Assembly (NCBI GenBank): GCA_035626155.1
Contig: DASPOF010000157.1
Coordinates: forward strand, 20,294-84,293
DNA from: DASPOF01 sp035626155
Lineage (GTDB): Bacteria > Desulfobacterota > Binatia > Binatales > Binataceae
DNA length: 64,000 nucleotides
Reading direction: 5' to 3'
Shown here: positions 9,047-17,010 of the stretch, piece by piece
Position numbering within the stretch: position 1 is the stretch's first letter
How the letters are laid out: each line of letters begins with the position of its first letter
Made by a program: the position numbers and the translations under genes
Notes under the pieces: model-generated
The model's input: only the letters and a program-made list of their open reading frames with translations
The model's database searches: none
What the model was told of the DNA's origin: nothing

Positions 9047-9159
9047 CACTCGCGCGCCGCCATCGTATCGACGCGACTGAAGCTGCGCTTCTCTTTGGCG
9101 CGGCTTAAGGTTATAACCGCGCTCCTAAGCGTCCGAATCGAAATCAGGAGGAACCAACA

Positions 9160-9987
9160 ATGGCGTACGAGGCGATTTTGCTCGACATCAGCGAAGGTGT
9201 TGCGACCATCACGCTGAATCGCCCGGAGAAGCTCAACGCCTTCAGCGGGCGGATGAGCGCCGAACTTTACGGCGCGTTCGCCGACCTCGACAAGAACGAC
9301 GACGTGCGGGTGATCGTCGTAACCGGAGCGGGCCGCGCGTTCAGTGCGGGAGCCGACCTCTCCAGCGGCGGCAGTACGTTCAACGCCGATGCCCGCCAGA
9401 CGCGCGGCGATATGCCGCAGGCGGCGCCGATTCGCCCATGGGAGATGAAGAAGCCGATCATCGCGGCGATTAATGGACCGGCGGTCGGGATGGGAATCAC
9501 GCTCCCGATGCAGTGGGATATTCGGGTCGCGGCCGAAAGCGCGCGAATCGGGTTTGTGTTCGTTCGCCGCGGCATCACTCCGGAGGCGCTGGGCACCTGG
9601 ACCGTCCCGCGCTCAATCGGCGTCGCCAAGGCGAATGAGTTGCTCCTGACCGGGCGCATCATCACTGCCCGCGAGGCGCTCGAGTTCGGAATCGTGAGCC
9701 ACGTGTGGCCCGATGCGGAGTTCCAGGGCAAGGTGCGCGAAATGGCGCTCGATATCTCGCAGAACACCGCGCCGGTGTCGGTCGCGATGACCAAGCGGCT
9801 CATCTATGCCCTGCTGGCCGAGCCTTCGATCGAGGCTGCGCATGCGATCGACAGCAAGGCGTTCTGGTGGGTCGGCAAGCAGGCCGACTCGGTCGAGGGT
9901 GTCACGGCATTTCTGCAGAAACGCAAGCCGGCCTGGAAGATGAAAGCGTCGAAGGACTTCCCCGACTTTCTCCCGCCGTTGAAGTAG
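9160..9987 (+). CDS. Crotonase/enoyl-CoA hydratase family protein
   Basis: This is a 275-residue acyl-CoA-binding enzyme of the crotonase fold, preceded by a strong AGGAGG ribosome site. The oxyanion-hole segments are visible in FSAGADLSSGG (about residues 61-71) and NGPAVGMGITLP (about 104-115). By alignment from memory with rat mitochondrial crotonase, neither catalytic glutamate (Glu144 and Glu164) is present; the positions appear as Ile and Phe. A glutamate is present slightly later in RRGITPEALGTW, as in many crotonase relatives of unsettled activity. It may therefore be an isomerase, thioesterase-like or other acyl-CoA enzyme rather than a hydratase. It stands alone, convergent with the next gene. 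Confidence 0.85.
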   Translation: MAYEAILLDISEGVATITLNRPEKLNAFSGRMSAELYGAFADLDKNDDVRVIVVTGAGRAFSAGADLSSGGSTFNADARQTRGDMPQAAPIRPWEMKKPIIAAINGPAVGMGITLPMQWDIRVAAESARIGFVFVRRGITPEALGTWTVPRSIGVAKANELLLTGRIITAREALEFGIVSHVWPDAEFQGKVREMALDISQNTAPVSVAMTKRLIYALLAEPSIEAAHAIDSKAFWWVGKQADSVEGVTAFLQKRKPAWKMKASKDFPDFLPPLK

Positions 9988-10076
9988 AGAACTTTTTGTA
10001 GGCAGCCCGCTCCGAACGAAGATCGGGGCGGGCTGCGGATGAGAACAGAGCCGCGTGCCGGGGCGGGAAGCCGCGC

Positions 10077-12632
10077 TCAATCGGCCGCGGACTGATTGGC
10101 CTGGACGAGTTCCACCGAGCGTGCCGGTTTGGCCACCGCCGGTGCAGGAATCGCAACCGGGAGGGGTTCCACAGCGCGCCGTCCGACGAGTTGGCCCAGC
10201 GGGATAAGGTTCAACTCGCCCGCGCATTCCTCGATCGCACGATACGCCGCGCGCCCCGCGCCGATTAGCTGGACCAACGCCGATGCCGCCGCGGCCATCG
10301 AAACTGCCGCCAATCCGGCGGCAACTGTGGGCATGCCGAGAATCGCCGCCGCGCCCGCGCCGCAAAAGCCCGCCGCCAGGCCGAGACAGCTCACCCGGCT
10401 CAACCGGACTCGTGCGATGACGTGATTCTTGAGCTTGCCGCCCTCATGCTCTTCATCGGCGGTCTTGAGCTCGACGCGGGTCCAGGGATCGGGGCGCACC
10501 TCGATGTCGAAGTCGTTCCATCCGGGATCGATAATCGCGGGATGACGCGAACGCGCAAACAGCTTCAGCATCCGGTCGAGCAGGGTCTCGCGCGTGACGT
10601 ATTCTTCGTTCCAGTAGGCAAGCCGGATTGCGCGCGCGGACCAGTCGATGCTCGGGCGCTGGCGGAGCATCCGGCTCGCATCGAGCGGGCGCTGCATCGC
10701 AAGCACCATCTTGTAACGCGCAACCGCGCGCCGAATCGGTCCGGTGTACGCGAGGAACGCAATCAGCAGGCGCGAGGCGATCCCGCGATGGCACTTTTCG
10801 ACCGGCGCGTGCCACGCGTAATAGAGCGCCCATAGCGGCCCGAGCGAGAGCATCGCGAGCGCCGGCGCAACCGTCACTCCGGCCACGGCCGACGCCACTA
10901 TCGCGAGCGCCCAGAAGGCGGACCACTCGAACGTCTGCGGCAGGAAGGCCGCCAGCCGAATCGCGGGGTCGAATACGTTTTGCGCCCCCGCGCGCGGCGC
11001 GCGCCAGAAGACGCGGCGGCGACTTCCGCCCGGCAGCGTCCGGGCGAGTCCTGGAATCGTGCCGCGCCATTTTATCTGTCCTAGGCAATTGAATCGTTCC
11101 GGGTACCGCGCGTAGAGCATCGCCTCGGCGCGCCCGTAGCCGCGCTGCTGCCCGTAGTAGGCGCGAATCGTGTTGCGCCGGAAGTGCCAGACAAACGCCG
11201 ACGGGCAGTAGCCGATCTTCAGCCCCGCATCGAGCATCCGCCAGCAAATGTCCACGTCATCGCCGGCCGAGGTGAACTGAGGGTCGAATCCGCCGACCTT
11301 GAGCAGGGCGGACTTGGAGAAGACCATGTTGCAGCCCGCGATGTGCTCGGCAACGGTTTCGCCCGCCAGCACATGGCACGGCGCGCCCGGCGATGCCGCC
11401 ACCGACCCCTCGATCCGGCCCTCCTCGTGCGGCGCGTAGTTCGGCCCGCCGCACGCGTCGAACCGCCCCTCGGTCATCCCGCGAATCATCAGCGTGAGCC
11501 AGTGGGGATCGACCACGCAGTCGGAATCGGTATAGGCGATAATGTCGCCGCGCGCGGCATGGAGGCCGACATTGCGCGCGGCGCTCAGCCCCTTGTTGGG
11601 CTGGCGGATAAGACGAAACTGCGGATAGTCCATCGCGATCTCGGCGGTCCGATCGCGCGATCCGTCATCGACGATTATTACCTCGCAATTCGGGTACGTG
11701 AGCTTCGTCAGCGATTCCAGGCACTGCCGCATCGTGCGCTCCGCGTCGTAGGCGCAGATGACGACCGAGACCATCGGGGTCTCCTGCGGCCCCGGTGGGC
11801 AACTGCCATTGAGCGTCATGAACGGCATCAGCTCGGCGGCCCGCAGCATCCGGATTCCCAACCAGTTGTGGGAGGCCGGGGCAGGAACCGGCGGAGCCAC
11901 TACCCCAGCCGCACCCGTACCGAAAGCAACCGCCACCGCTTCGTCCTGCCCCGGTGATGCTTCGGCGAATTCGATCACCACGGGCCGGGCCTCTGCGATA
12001 TTGTGCAAGCTCACGACGAAGTCCCGCAGCTCGACCGGTTCCAGCGCGGGAATTTCGCTGTAAATCAGGTCCTCATCGAGCATCGCCAGCCCGCGCGTCT
12101 CCGGGCGAACCTTGATCGCGACCAGCGCATCCGGGTCGCGCCGCTTGATCGTCCGGGCGACCTCGCCAAGGCGCCGCCGCACGCGCTCCAGCCCGCATGC
12201 CCGCAGCGCATCCTGGCTAACCGGGCAGTCGATGAGGTATCCGAACAGGGCGCCATGGCCCCGATAGACGTTGGAAACGTGGGCGACCCGCGAGATCACG
12301 CCTCGCCATCGCGGGCGATCGCTCAAATCGCCGGGGTCGATCCCGAGCTCGACCATTGCGGCCAGCCCGGCCTGCGCGGCGATATCCAGGATCGGTCCGG
12401 TCTGCGCCTCGCTCAGCACCAGCCCGGTGCTATGGGCGGCTTTCAGTTCGTCCAGCCGCCGGCGCAGCCTGAGCTTTTCGGCGAAATCGAGCGTCGCGCT
12501 GACGTCCGGCAGGCGCATCGCCTTCCAAAAGAACTTCTGCCCGCAGCGCGAAAAGAATTTTCCATCAGCGGAGACCTTGGATGAGGTGCCGGTCGTGGTC
12601 TGTATCAAGCTCGTCCCCTCGCTGCTGGACAA
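10077..12632 (-). CDS. Glycosidase-like domain fused to GT2 glycosyltransferase
   Basis: This large 851-residue protein is probably membrane-associated. Residues 20-270 or so resemble the TIM-barrel glycosidase-like module often fused to GT2 enzymes (DGKFFSRCGQKFFWKAM at its start). Residues 283-510 are a GT2/GT-A catalytic domain with VSVVICAYDAERT, EVIIVDDGS, the DxD-like TDSDCVVDP, and DDVDICWRM followed by FVWHFRRNTIRAYYGQQRG. The C-terminal part has hydrophobic segments near 560-600 and 720-770 and soluble stretches. The barrel appears to lack the acid/base glutamate of its relatives (IDCPV where related proteins have a GNEIP-type motif). It starts with TTG. The sugar and acceptor are unknown; export of a polysaccharide or glycolipid is the likely context. 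Confidence 0.8.
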   Translation of the reverse strand: MSSSEGTSLIQTTTGTSSKVSADGKFFSRCGQKFFWKAMRLPDVSATLDFAEKLRLRRRLDELKAAHSTGLVLSEAQTGPILDIAAQAGLAAMVELGIDPGDLSDRPRWRGVISRVAHVSNVYRGHGALFGYLIDCPVSQDALRACGLERVRRRLGEVARTIKRRDPDALVAIKVRPETRGLAMLDEDLIYSEIPALEPVELRDFVVSLHNIAEARPVVIEFAEASPGQDEAVAVAFGTGAAGVVAPPVPAPASHNWLGIRMLRAAELMPFMTLNGSCPPGPQETPMVSVVICAYDAERTMRQCLESLTKLTYPNCEVIIVDDGSRDRTAEIAMDYPQFRLIRQPNKGLSAARNVGLHAARGDIIAYTDSDCVVDPHWLTLMIRGMTEGRFDACGGPNYAPHEEGRIEGSVAASPGAPCHVLAGETVAEHIAGCNMVFSKSALLKVGGFDPQFTSAGDDVDICWRMLDAGLKIGYCPSAFVWHFRRNTIRAYYGQQRGYGRAEAMLYARYPERFNCLGQIKWRGTIPGLARTLPGGSRRRVFWRAPRAGAQNVFDPAIRLAAFLPQTFEWSAFWALAIVASAVAGVTVAPALAMLSLGPLWALYYAWHAPVEKCHRGIASRLLIAFLAYTGPIRRAVARYKMVLAMQRPLDASRMLRQRPSIDWSARAIRLAYWNEEYVTRETLLDRMLKLFARSRHPAIIDPGWNDFDIEVRPDPWTRVELKTADEEHEGGKLKNHVIARVRLSRVSCLGLAAGFCGAGAAAILGMPTVAAGLAAVSMAAAASALVQLIGAGRAAYRAIEECAGELNLIPLGQLVGRRAVEPLPVAIPAPAVAKPARSVELVQANQSAAD

Positions 12633-12965
12633 TCAGCGAAAGATGTGCCACGGAAAAGTTCAAGCGGTTCAGGACCTTGTAGGGCGATCGCAGCATTTCC
12701 CCGCCCAATTGGGATGGAGGCTCGACGATTTGCGACTAAATCGTTACCGCGCCGGGGTAGATTGTTACGGCGCCGGGCGATTCGCAATCTGCGAGAGCTG
12801 GGCTGCGCGCGAAGGTTTGGCCGCTGGATTCGTTATTTTGCGAAGCGTATATGGAAAGTGAAAGCGATGGATGAAAAAGACTTCGACCGCGGTCTCCTCC
12901 GTCCGGCTTCAGTCTTATCCTAGATTTCCTGAAAATCCCGGCTAGCGCCGAAGTAGTTCAGTCAG
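12633..12965. other. Divergent intergenic region with 21-base-spaced direct repeats
   Basis: This 333-base region lies between the leftward glycosyltransferase and the rightward sensor kinase and holds no convincing gene. It contains two near-identical 14-base direct repeats, GTTACCGCGCCGGG at 12743-12756 and GTTACGGCGCCGGG at 12764-12777. Their starts are 21 bases apart, about two turns of the DNA helix. That is the kind of spacing used by dimeric regulators binding one face of the DNA. No clear sigma-54 promoter was found in it. Confidence 0.45.
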
Positions 12966-14678
12966 ATGAAGGCATTAAGACTTTGCGGATGTTATCGCGT
13001 ATCCAAATTGGCGGCGCCGCGCACCGTTACTGATGCGCCGATCGAGGCTACCGCGCAGGAGCTCGAATCGCTCCGCCGCCAGATGCTCTCAATCGAGGAT
13101 CTGCTGGCGAGGCTGTTCGGGAAGATCGTGTACAGCCGCGAGCCGGAAAGCCTCAAGGCGCGCGCAGAAGCGGCAGACCTGATCGACCGGCACTTCGACG
13201 GGATTGTCGATCAGTGGGAGCAGAGCGCGCTCGCGATTTTCGGGGATACGCGCCTGGGCGGCCGCGAACACTCATCGGACCTGCGCGAAAACCTGTCCAA
13301 CGCGCTCATCAGGATGATCGCCCATCTGCGCAACCCGGACGACCTCACCACCTACGTGTATTTGCGGCGGCATTGCGAGCAAGGCTTGATCGCGCGCGCC
13401 AAGCCGTCGGAGTTCAACACCATCCACATCGCGCTCAAGCAGGTGATCCTGCCGCACGTGCGGACCACGATGCACGGGCCGCACATGGAACTGGTGCGCG
13501 ACGTGGTGGTCGCGGCGGTGGACGAGCGGCGCCTGATGGTCTCGCAGTTCTACATCGAGTCGCGCGAGCGCCTGCTGCGCGCCTCCGAGGAGAAGTACCG
13601 CAACTCCATCGAACAATCGCCCGACCCAATCTACGAGATCGACCCGCACACCTGGCGAATCCTGGCTGCCAACTCCGCTGCCCAGCAGCACGCGATCATG
13701 CCCGATGCCGAGCCGGTAAGCCTGGTCGGGGTATCGATTCCCGACCTGGTGCCGCCCGAGATGCGGGTGGAGCTTACGGAACACCTGCGAGACGTCCTGG
13801 TGCACGGCTCCAGGCAGGCGATCGACGTCCCGATTGGTCCGCGCTACTTCGACGTGAACATGGCGGTCATTCCATACGGCGACAAGCAGTTCATCCAGAT
13901 GATCCTGCACGACGAAACCCAGCGGCGCGGGATGATGGACTCGCTGCTCAAGGCCGAGCGGCTGGCCGCGACCGGCACATTCGCCGCCGGGGTCGCGCAC
14001 GAGGTGAACAATCCGCTCGCGTCGATTTCGTCGCTCGTGCAATCCCTGGTCGCCGGCGAGGACGACCCGCAGCGCCGCACCACCCTGCACACGATTCTCG
14101 CGCAGATCACGCGGATCTCCAGCACGCTCAAGGACCTGGTGAATTTCGCGCGTCCCTCGACCGGCCATCAGAAGGTGGTCGACATCAACGAACTCATCCG
14201 TGAGACTCTGCGCGTGGTGGCGTTCGACAAGCGCTTCCACAGCATAAGTCTGGAGCCCGTGCTCGCTCCCGATCTTAAGCCCGCCTTCGCCGATGAGAAC
14301 GAAATCCAGCAGGTGCTCCTCAACCTGCTGTTCAACGCCGCTGACGCCACGCCGCCCCAGGGCGGCGAGATCAAGGTGATCACCGAGAACAAGCCCGGCG
14401 GCTCCAACGGCGAACGCCTCTCCAGGGTCATGATCAAACTTGTGGACAACGGGATCGGAATTCCGCGCGAGAATCTCGAACGGGTATTCGACCCGTTCTT
14501 CACGACCAAGCCCGCAGGCGCCGGCGTGGGGCTGGGGCTTTCGCTTTGCCAGCGGCTGATTCTCGCCAACAAGGGCACGATTCGGGTCGATAGCGAAGTT
14601 GGCAAGGGCACCGAGGTCACCCTTCTGCTGCCGCCCTTCGACGAGCCTCAACCGGGCCGGCGCGCTGAACTGCGATGA
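12966..14678 (+). CDS. PAS-domain sensor histidine kinase (NtrB-type)
   Basis: This is a cytoplasmic two-component sensor kinase of about 570 residues without transmembrane helices. Residues about 45-195 form a helical input domain (DRHFDGIVDQWEQSALAIFG and following) that resembles RsbRD_N-type domains, a tentative match. A PAS domain follows at about 210-315 (YRNSIEQSPDPIYEIDP). The dimerisation domain carries the phospho-acceptor histidine in GVAHEVNNPLASISS near residue 343. The ATPase domain has N, G1 and G2 boxes, including VDNGIGIPRENLERVFDPF and GVGLGLSLCQ. The start is uncertain: ATG 12966 has no good ribosome site. Its stop overlaps the response regulator start by 4 bases (ATGA), so the two form a pair. 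Confidence 0.9.
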   Translation: MKALRLCGCYRVSKLAAPRTVTDAPIEATAQELESLRRQMLSIEDLLARLFGKIVYSREPESLKARAEAADLIDRHFDGIVDQWEQSALAIFGDTRLGGREHSSDLRENLSNALIRMIAHLRNPDDLTTYVYLRRHCEQGLIARAKPSEFNTIHIALKQVILPHVRTTMHGPHMELVRDVVVAAVDERRLMVSQFYIESRERLLRASEEKYRNSIEQSPDPIYEIDPHTWRILAANSAAQQHAIMPDAEPVSLVGVSIPDLVPPEMRVELTEHLRDVLVHGSRQAIDVPIGPRYFDVNMAVIPYGDKQFIQMILHDETQRRGMMDSLLKAERLAATGTFAAGVAHEVNNPLASISSLVQSLVAGEDDPQRRTTLHTILAQITRISSTLKDLVNFARPSTGHQKVVDINELIRETLRVVAFDKRFHSISLEPVLAPDLKPAFADENEIQQVLLNLLFNAADATPPQGGEIKVITENKPGGSNGERLSRVMIKLVDNGIGIPRENLERVFDPFFTTKPAGAGVGLGLSLCQRLILANKGTIRVDSEVGKGTEVTLLLPPFDEPQPGRRAELR

Positions 14679-16108
14679 GCACTGAATCGGCGGCCTGGGA
14701 AAGCCAGCGTTCGGCGCCTTTTCGGGTGCTGATCGTCGAAGATGAGCCGCTGATGCGTTCGATAATCGCGCGGCTGGCGCGTAGCGAGGGCTATGACGTC
14801 GTCGAGGCGGCATCCGCCGAAGCCGCATTCGAGTTTTTCGAAAAAGAAAAAATCGACGTTGCGATTCTCGACCTCAACCTGACCAGCGGCGGCAGCGGAC
14901 TCGACCTGCTCGGCCGGCTGCGCGAGCGCGATCCCGAGCTGATGGGGATAATCGTGACCGCGTACGCGAGCGTTGAGTCCGCGGTCGAAGCGCTGCACAA
15001 GGGCGCCTACGACTACATCACCAAGCCGTTCGCCAACGAGCACTTAAAGACGGTCGTGCGCAACGCGCTCAAGGAAAAGCGGCTGTTCCAGGAAAACCGG
15101 TACCTGCGCCAGGAGCTTCGCGAGAAGTACCGGTTCGAGGCGATCATCGGCAAGAGCGATGCGATCGAGCAGGTCTTCCGCGTCATGGAGAAGGTCGCGC
15201 GGACCGACTCCAGCGTGCTGATCACCGGGGAATCCGGCACCGGTAAGGAACTCGTCGCGCGCGCGATCCATTTTACCTCCGAGCGCGCCAATGCGCGCTT
15301 CCTTCCCATCGATTGCGGCGCGCTGCCCGAGAACCTGCTCGAGAGCGAGCTGTTCGGCTACAAGAAGGGCGCCTTCACCGGCGCATCGCAGGACAAGATC
15401 GGGCTTCTGAAGGCGGCCGACAAGGGGACGGTCTTTTTCGATGAGATCGGGGAGATGCCGCTGTCATTGCAGGTGAAGCTATTGCGCGCGCTCCAGGAGC
15501 GCGAATGCTACCCGCTGGGCTCCAACGACCCGGTGTCGTTCGACGTGCGCGTCCTGTGCGCGACCAATCGCAACCTCGATGCCGAGGTCAAGGCGGGCCG
15601 CTTCCGCGAGGAACTCCTCTACCGAATCAACGTCATCAACATCAACATGCCGCCGCTGCGCGAGCGCAAGGATGATATCCCGCTGCTCGCCAACCATTTC
15701 CTGCGCAAGTACGAAAAGTCGCTCAACCGGTCGGGGACGCGCTTCTCCAAGGGCGCAATCCGGTTGCTGATAAATTACTCATGGCCGGGCAACGTCCGGG
15801 AGCTCGAAAACACCATCGAGCGCGCAGCGATCCTCGCCGAGACCGACGTCATCCATTCGCGCGACCTGCCCGACAAGCTGCGCAGCGCATCGGCCGCCTC
15901 TGTCGCAACGATCGACGGCGAGGGACTCACGCTCGAGGAACTCGAACGCGAGCACATCCGGCGCGTGCTGGAGAAGGTCGATGGCGACAAGGCTCGCGCG
16001 GCGCAAGCGCTCGGGATTCATCTTTCGACGCTGTACCGCAAGGTCCAGCGCTACCGCCTCGACGAGGAGCCGCCGCCTCATCGCGAGCCCTCCCCGCCGT
16101 CGTCCTAA
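14675..16108 (+). CDS. NtrC-family sigma-54-dependent response regulator
   Basis: This 477-residue enhancer-binding protein partners the kinase just upstream. Its N-terminal receiver domain (about residues 15-130) has the acidic pocket VEDEP and the phospho-accepting aspartate in AILDLNLTSGG near residue 67. The central AAA+ domain (about 155-395) has Walker A GESGTGKELVARAIHF, the GAFTGA sigma-54 contact loop and the FFDEIGEMP Walker B. The C-terminal Fis-type HTH (about 430-465) ends in AAQALGIHLSTLYRKVQRY. It would activate sigma-54 promoters when phosphorylated. Its targets are not evident here, as no convincing -24/-12 promoter was found in the neighbouring gaps. Confidence 0.95.
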   Translation: MSTESAAWESQRSAPFRVLIVEDEPLMRSIIARLARSEGYDVVEAASAEAAFEFFEKEKIDVAILDLNLTSGGSGLDLLGRLRERDPELMGIIVTAYASVESAVEALHKGAYDYITKPFANEHLKTVVRNALKEKRLFQENRYLRQELREKYRFEAIIGKSDAIEQVFRVMEKVARTDSSVLITGESGTGKELVARAIHFTSERANARFLPIDCGALPENLLESELFGYKKGAFTGASQDKIGLLKAADKGTVFFDEIGEMPLSLQVKLLRALQERECYPLGSNDPVSFDVRVLCATNRNLDAEVKAGRFREELLYRINVININMPPLRERKDDIPLLANHFLRKYEKSLNRSGTRFSKGAIRLLINYSWPGNVRELENTIERAAILAETDVIHSRDLPDKLRSASAASVATIDGEGLTLEELEREHIRRVLEKVDGDKARAAQALGIHLSTLYRKVQRYRLDEEPPPHREPSPPSS

Positions 16109-16181
16109 AGGGGTGGCCACGATACACGGCCTTGGCCGTCTTTCCTCTCCCCCATTTCTCTTCCGCGATTATCTGGTCCCG

Positions 16182-16236
16182 CATTTTTTGATATGGGAAT
16201 AACTCCTAAATTTTCTCCTCCATTTTTTGATATGGG
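16182..16236. repeat. Pair of 16-base direct repeats
   Basis: CATTTTTTGATATGGG occurs exactly at 16182-16197 and again at 16221-16236, with a 39-base start-to-start spacing. The repeats lie in the 291-base gap between the NtrC-type regulator and tatA. The stretch is AT-rich compared with its surroundings. A GC-rich GGAGAGG/CCTCTCC inverted repeat follows near 16299-16321. They could be regulator sites for tatA or remains of a small mobile element. Confidence 0.6.
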
Positions 16237-16399
16237 GGAGAAATAAAGAGGGGGTGTCTGCGTCACGACTAACGACGAAGCGCCCTGGGGCCGGTTGGAG
16301 AGGCTCCGCCCCCCTCTCCGAGACGGGTGGTGGCAATGCAGCGGACCGCGATATAAACTTCATCATAGGCGGCCGCGCGCGGCTGCCCTGGAGACACGT

Positions 16400-16609
16400 A
16401 TGGATCTCTTCGCCCCATGGCATTTGCTGGTCATCCTGTTGATCATCCTGGTGATCTTCGGTCCCAGCAAACTCGGTGATGTCGGCGGCGCGATGGGAAA
16501 GGCGATTCGCGATTTCAAAAAGGCGATGAACGAGCCCGACGAGGCGCCCAAGGCCGTGGCCAAGACCGCCGAGCCCGCCGCCGAAGAAAAAGCCGCCAAG
16601 CCCTCCTGA
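16400..16609 (+). CDS. tatA: Twin-arginine translocase subunit TatA/E
   Basis: This small 69-residue protein is the pore-forming subunit that exports folded proteins across the inner membrane. One N-terminal transmembrane helix (WHLLVILLIILVIFG) is followed by the conserved FGPSKLGDVG hinge. An amphipathic helix with GKAIRDFKKAM and a charged Ala/Lys/Glu tail complete it. ATG 16400 has a GGAGAC ribosome site about 5 bases upstream and gives the canonical N-terminus. The frame is open further upstream without family resemblance. It stands alone, without tatB or tatC nearby. Confidence 0.93.
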   Translation: MDLFAPWHLLVILLIILVIFGPSKLGDVGGAMGKAIRDFKKAMNEPDEAPKAVAKTAEPAAEEKAAKPS

Positions 16610-16791
16610 CGCGCACGCACGATCAAGTCTTTCTCGCCAGTTCCCGGCGCTGATTCGGCGCGTGCCGGGTTTGCCTCGATCTATGCGAGGCGCGCTCGCG
16701 CGGCCGACTTAAAGCCGCGCGAGATGCGGCCGTGCTCGTGGCGCGAATTCGATGCGCTTGCGCGCGGTGTCGCTGATTGGAGCGCGAGAAG

Positions 16792-16980
16792 CTAGGCGAC
16801 CTTGAGGACCTTGCCGCTGCGGATGCATCGGGTGCAGACCCGGATCCGCTTCACGCCGCCGCCGATCTGCGCCCGAACCTCTTGCAGGTTCGGTTCCCAT
16901 CGCCGCTTGGTCTTGTTGTTGGCGTGGCTGACGTTATTTCCGACCGACGGTTGCTTGCCGCAAATTTCACACTTTCGCAT
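16792..16980 (-). CDS. rpmB: 50S ribosomal protein L28
   Basis: This is a 62-residue ribosomal large-subunit protein. It keeps the two zinc-ribbon cysteine pairs (CEICGK near residue 4 and CTRCIRSGK near residue 49), so it is the zinc-binding form of L28. The conserved HANNKTKRRWEPNLQEV block lies in between. Its length is normal for the shorter L28 type. It is followed about 30 bases upstream by the start of the same transcription direction as the unknown exported protein, which ends at 17011. Confidence 0.96.
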   Translation of the reverse strand: MRKCEICGKQPSVGNNVSHANNKTKRRWEPNLQEVRAQIGGGVKRIRVCTRCIRSGKVLKVA

Positions 16981-17010
16981 GGATTCGTCCGACTGCTCAG
17001 GGATAATCGT

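Noticed and set aside
10002..10036. Hairpin GCAGCCCGCTCC/GGGGCGGGCTGC between convergent genes
   Set aside because: Good stem but no U-run on either exit side, so I did not list it as a terminator.
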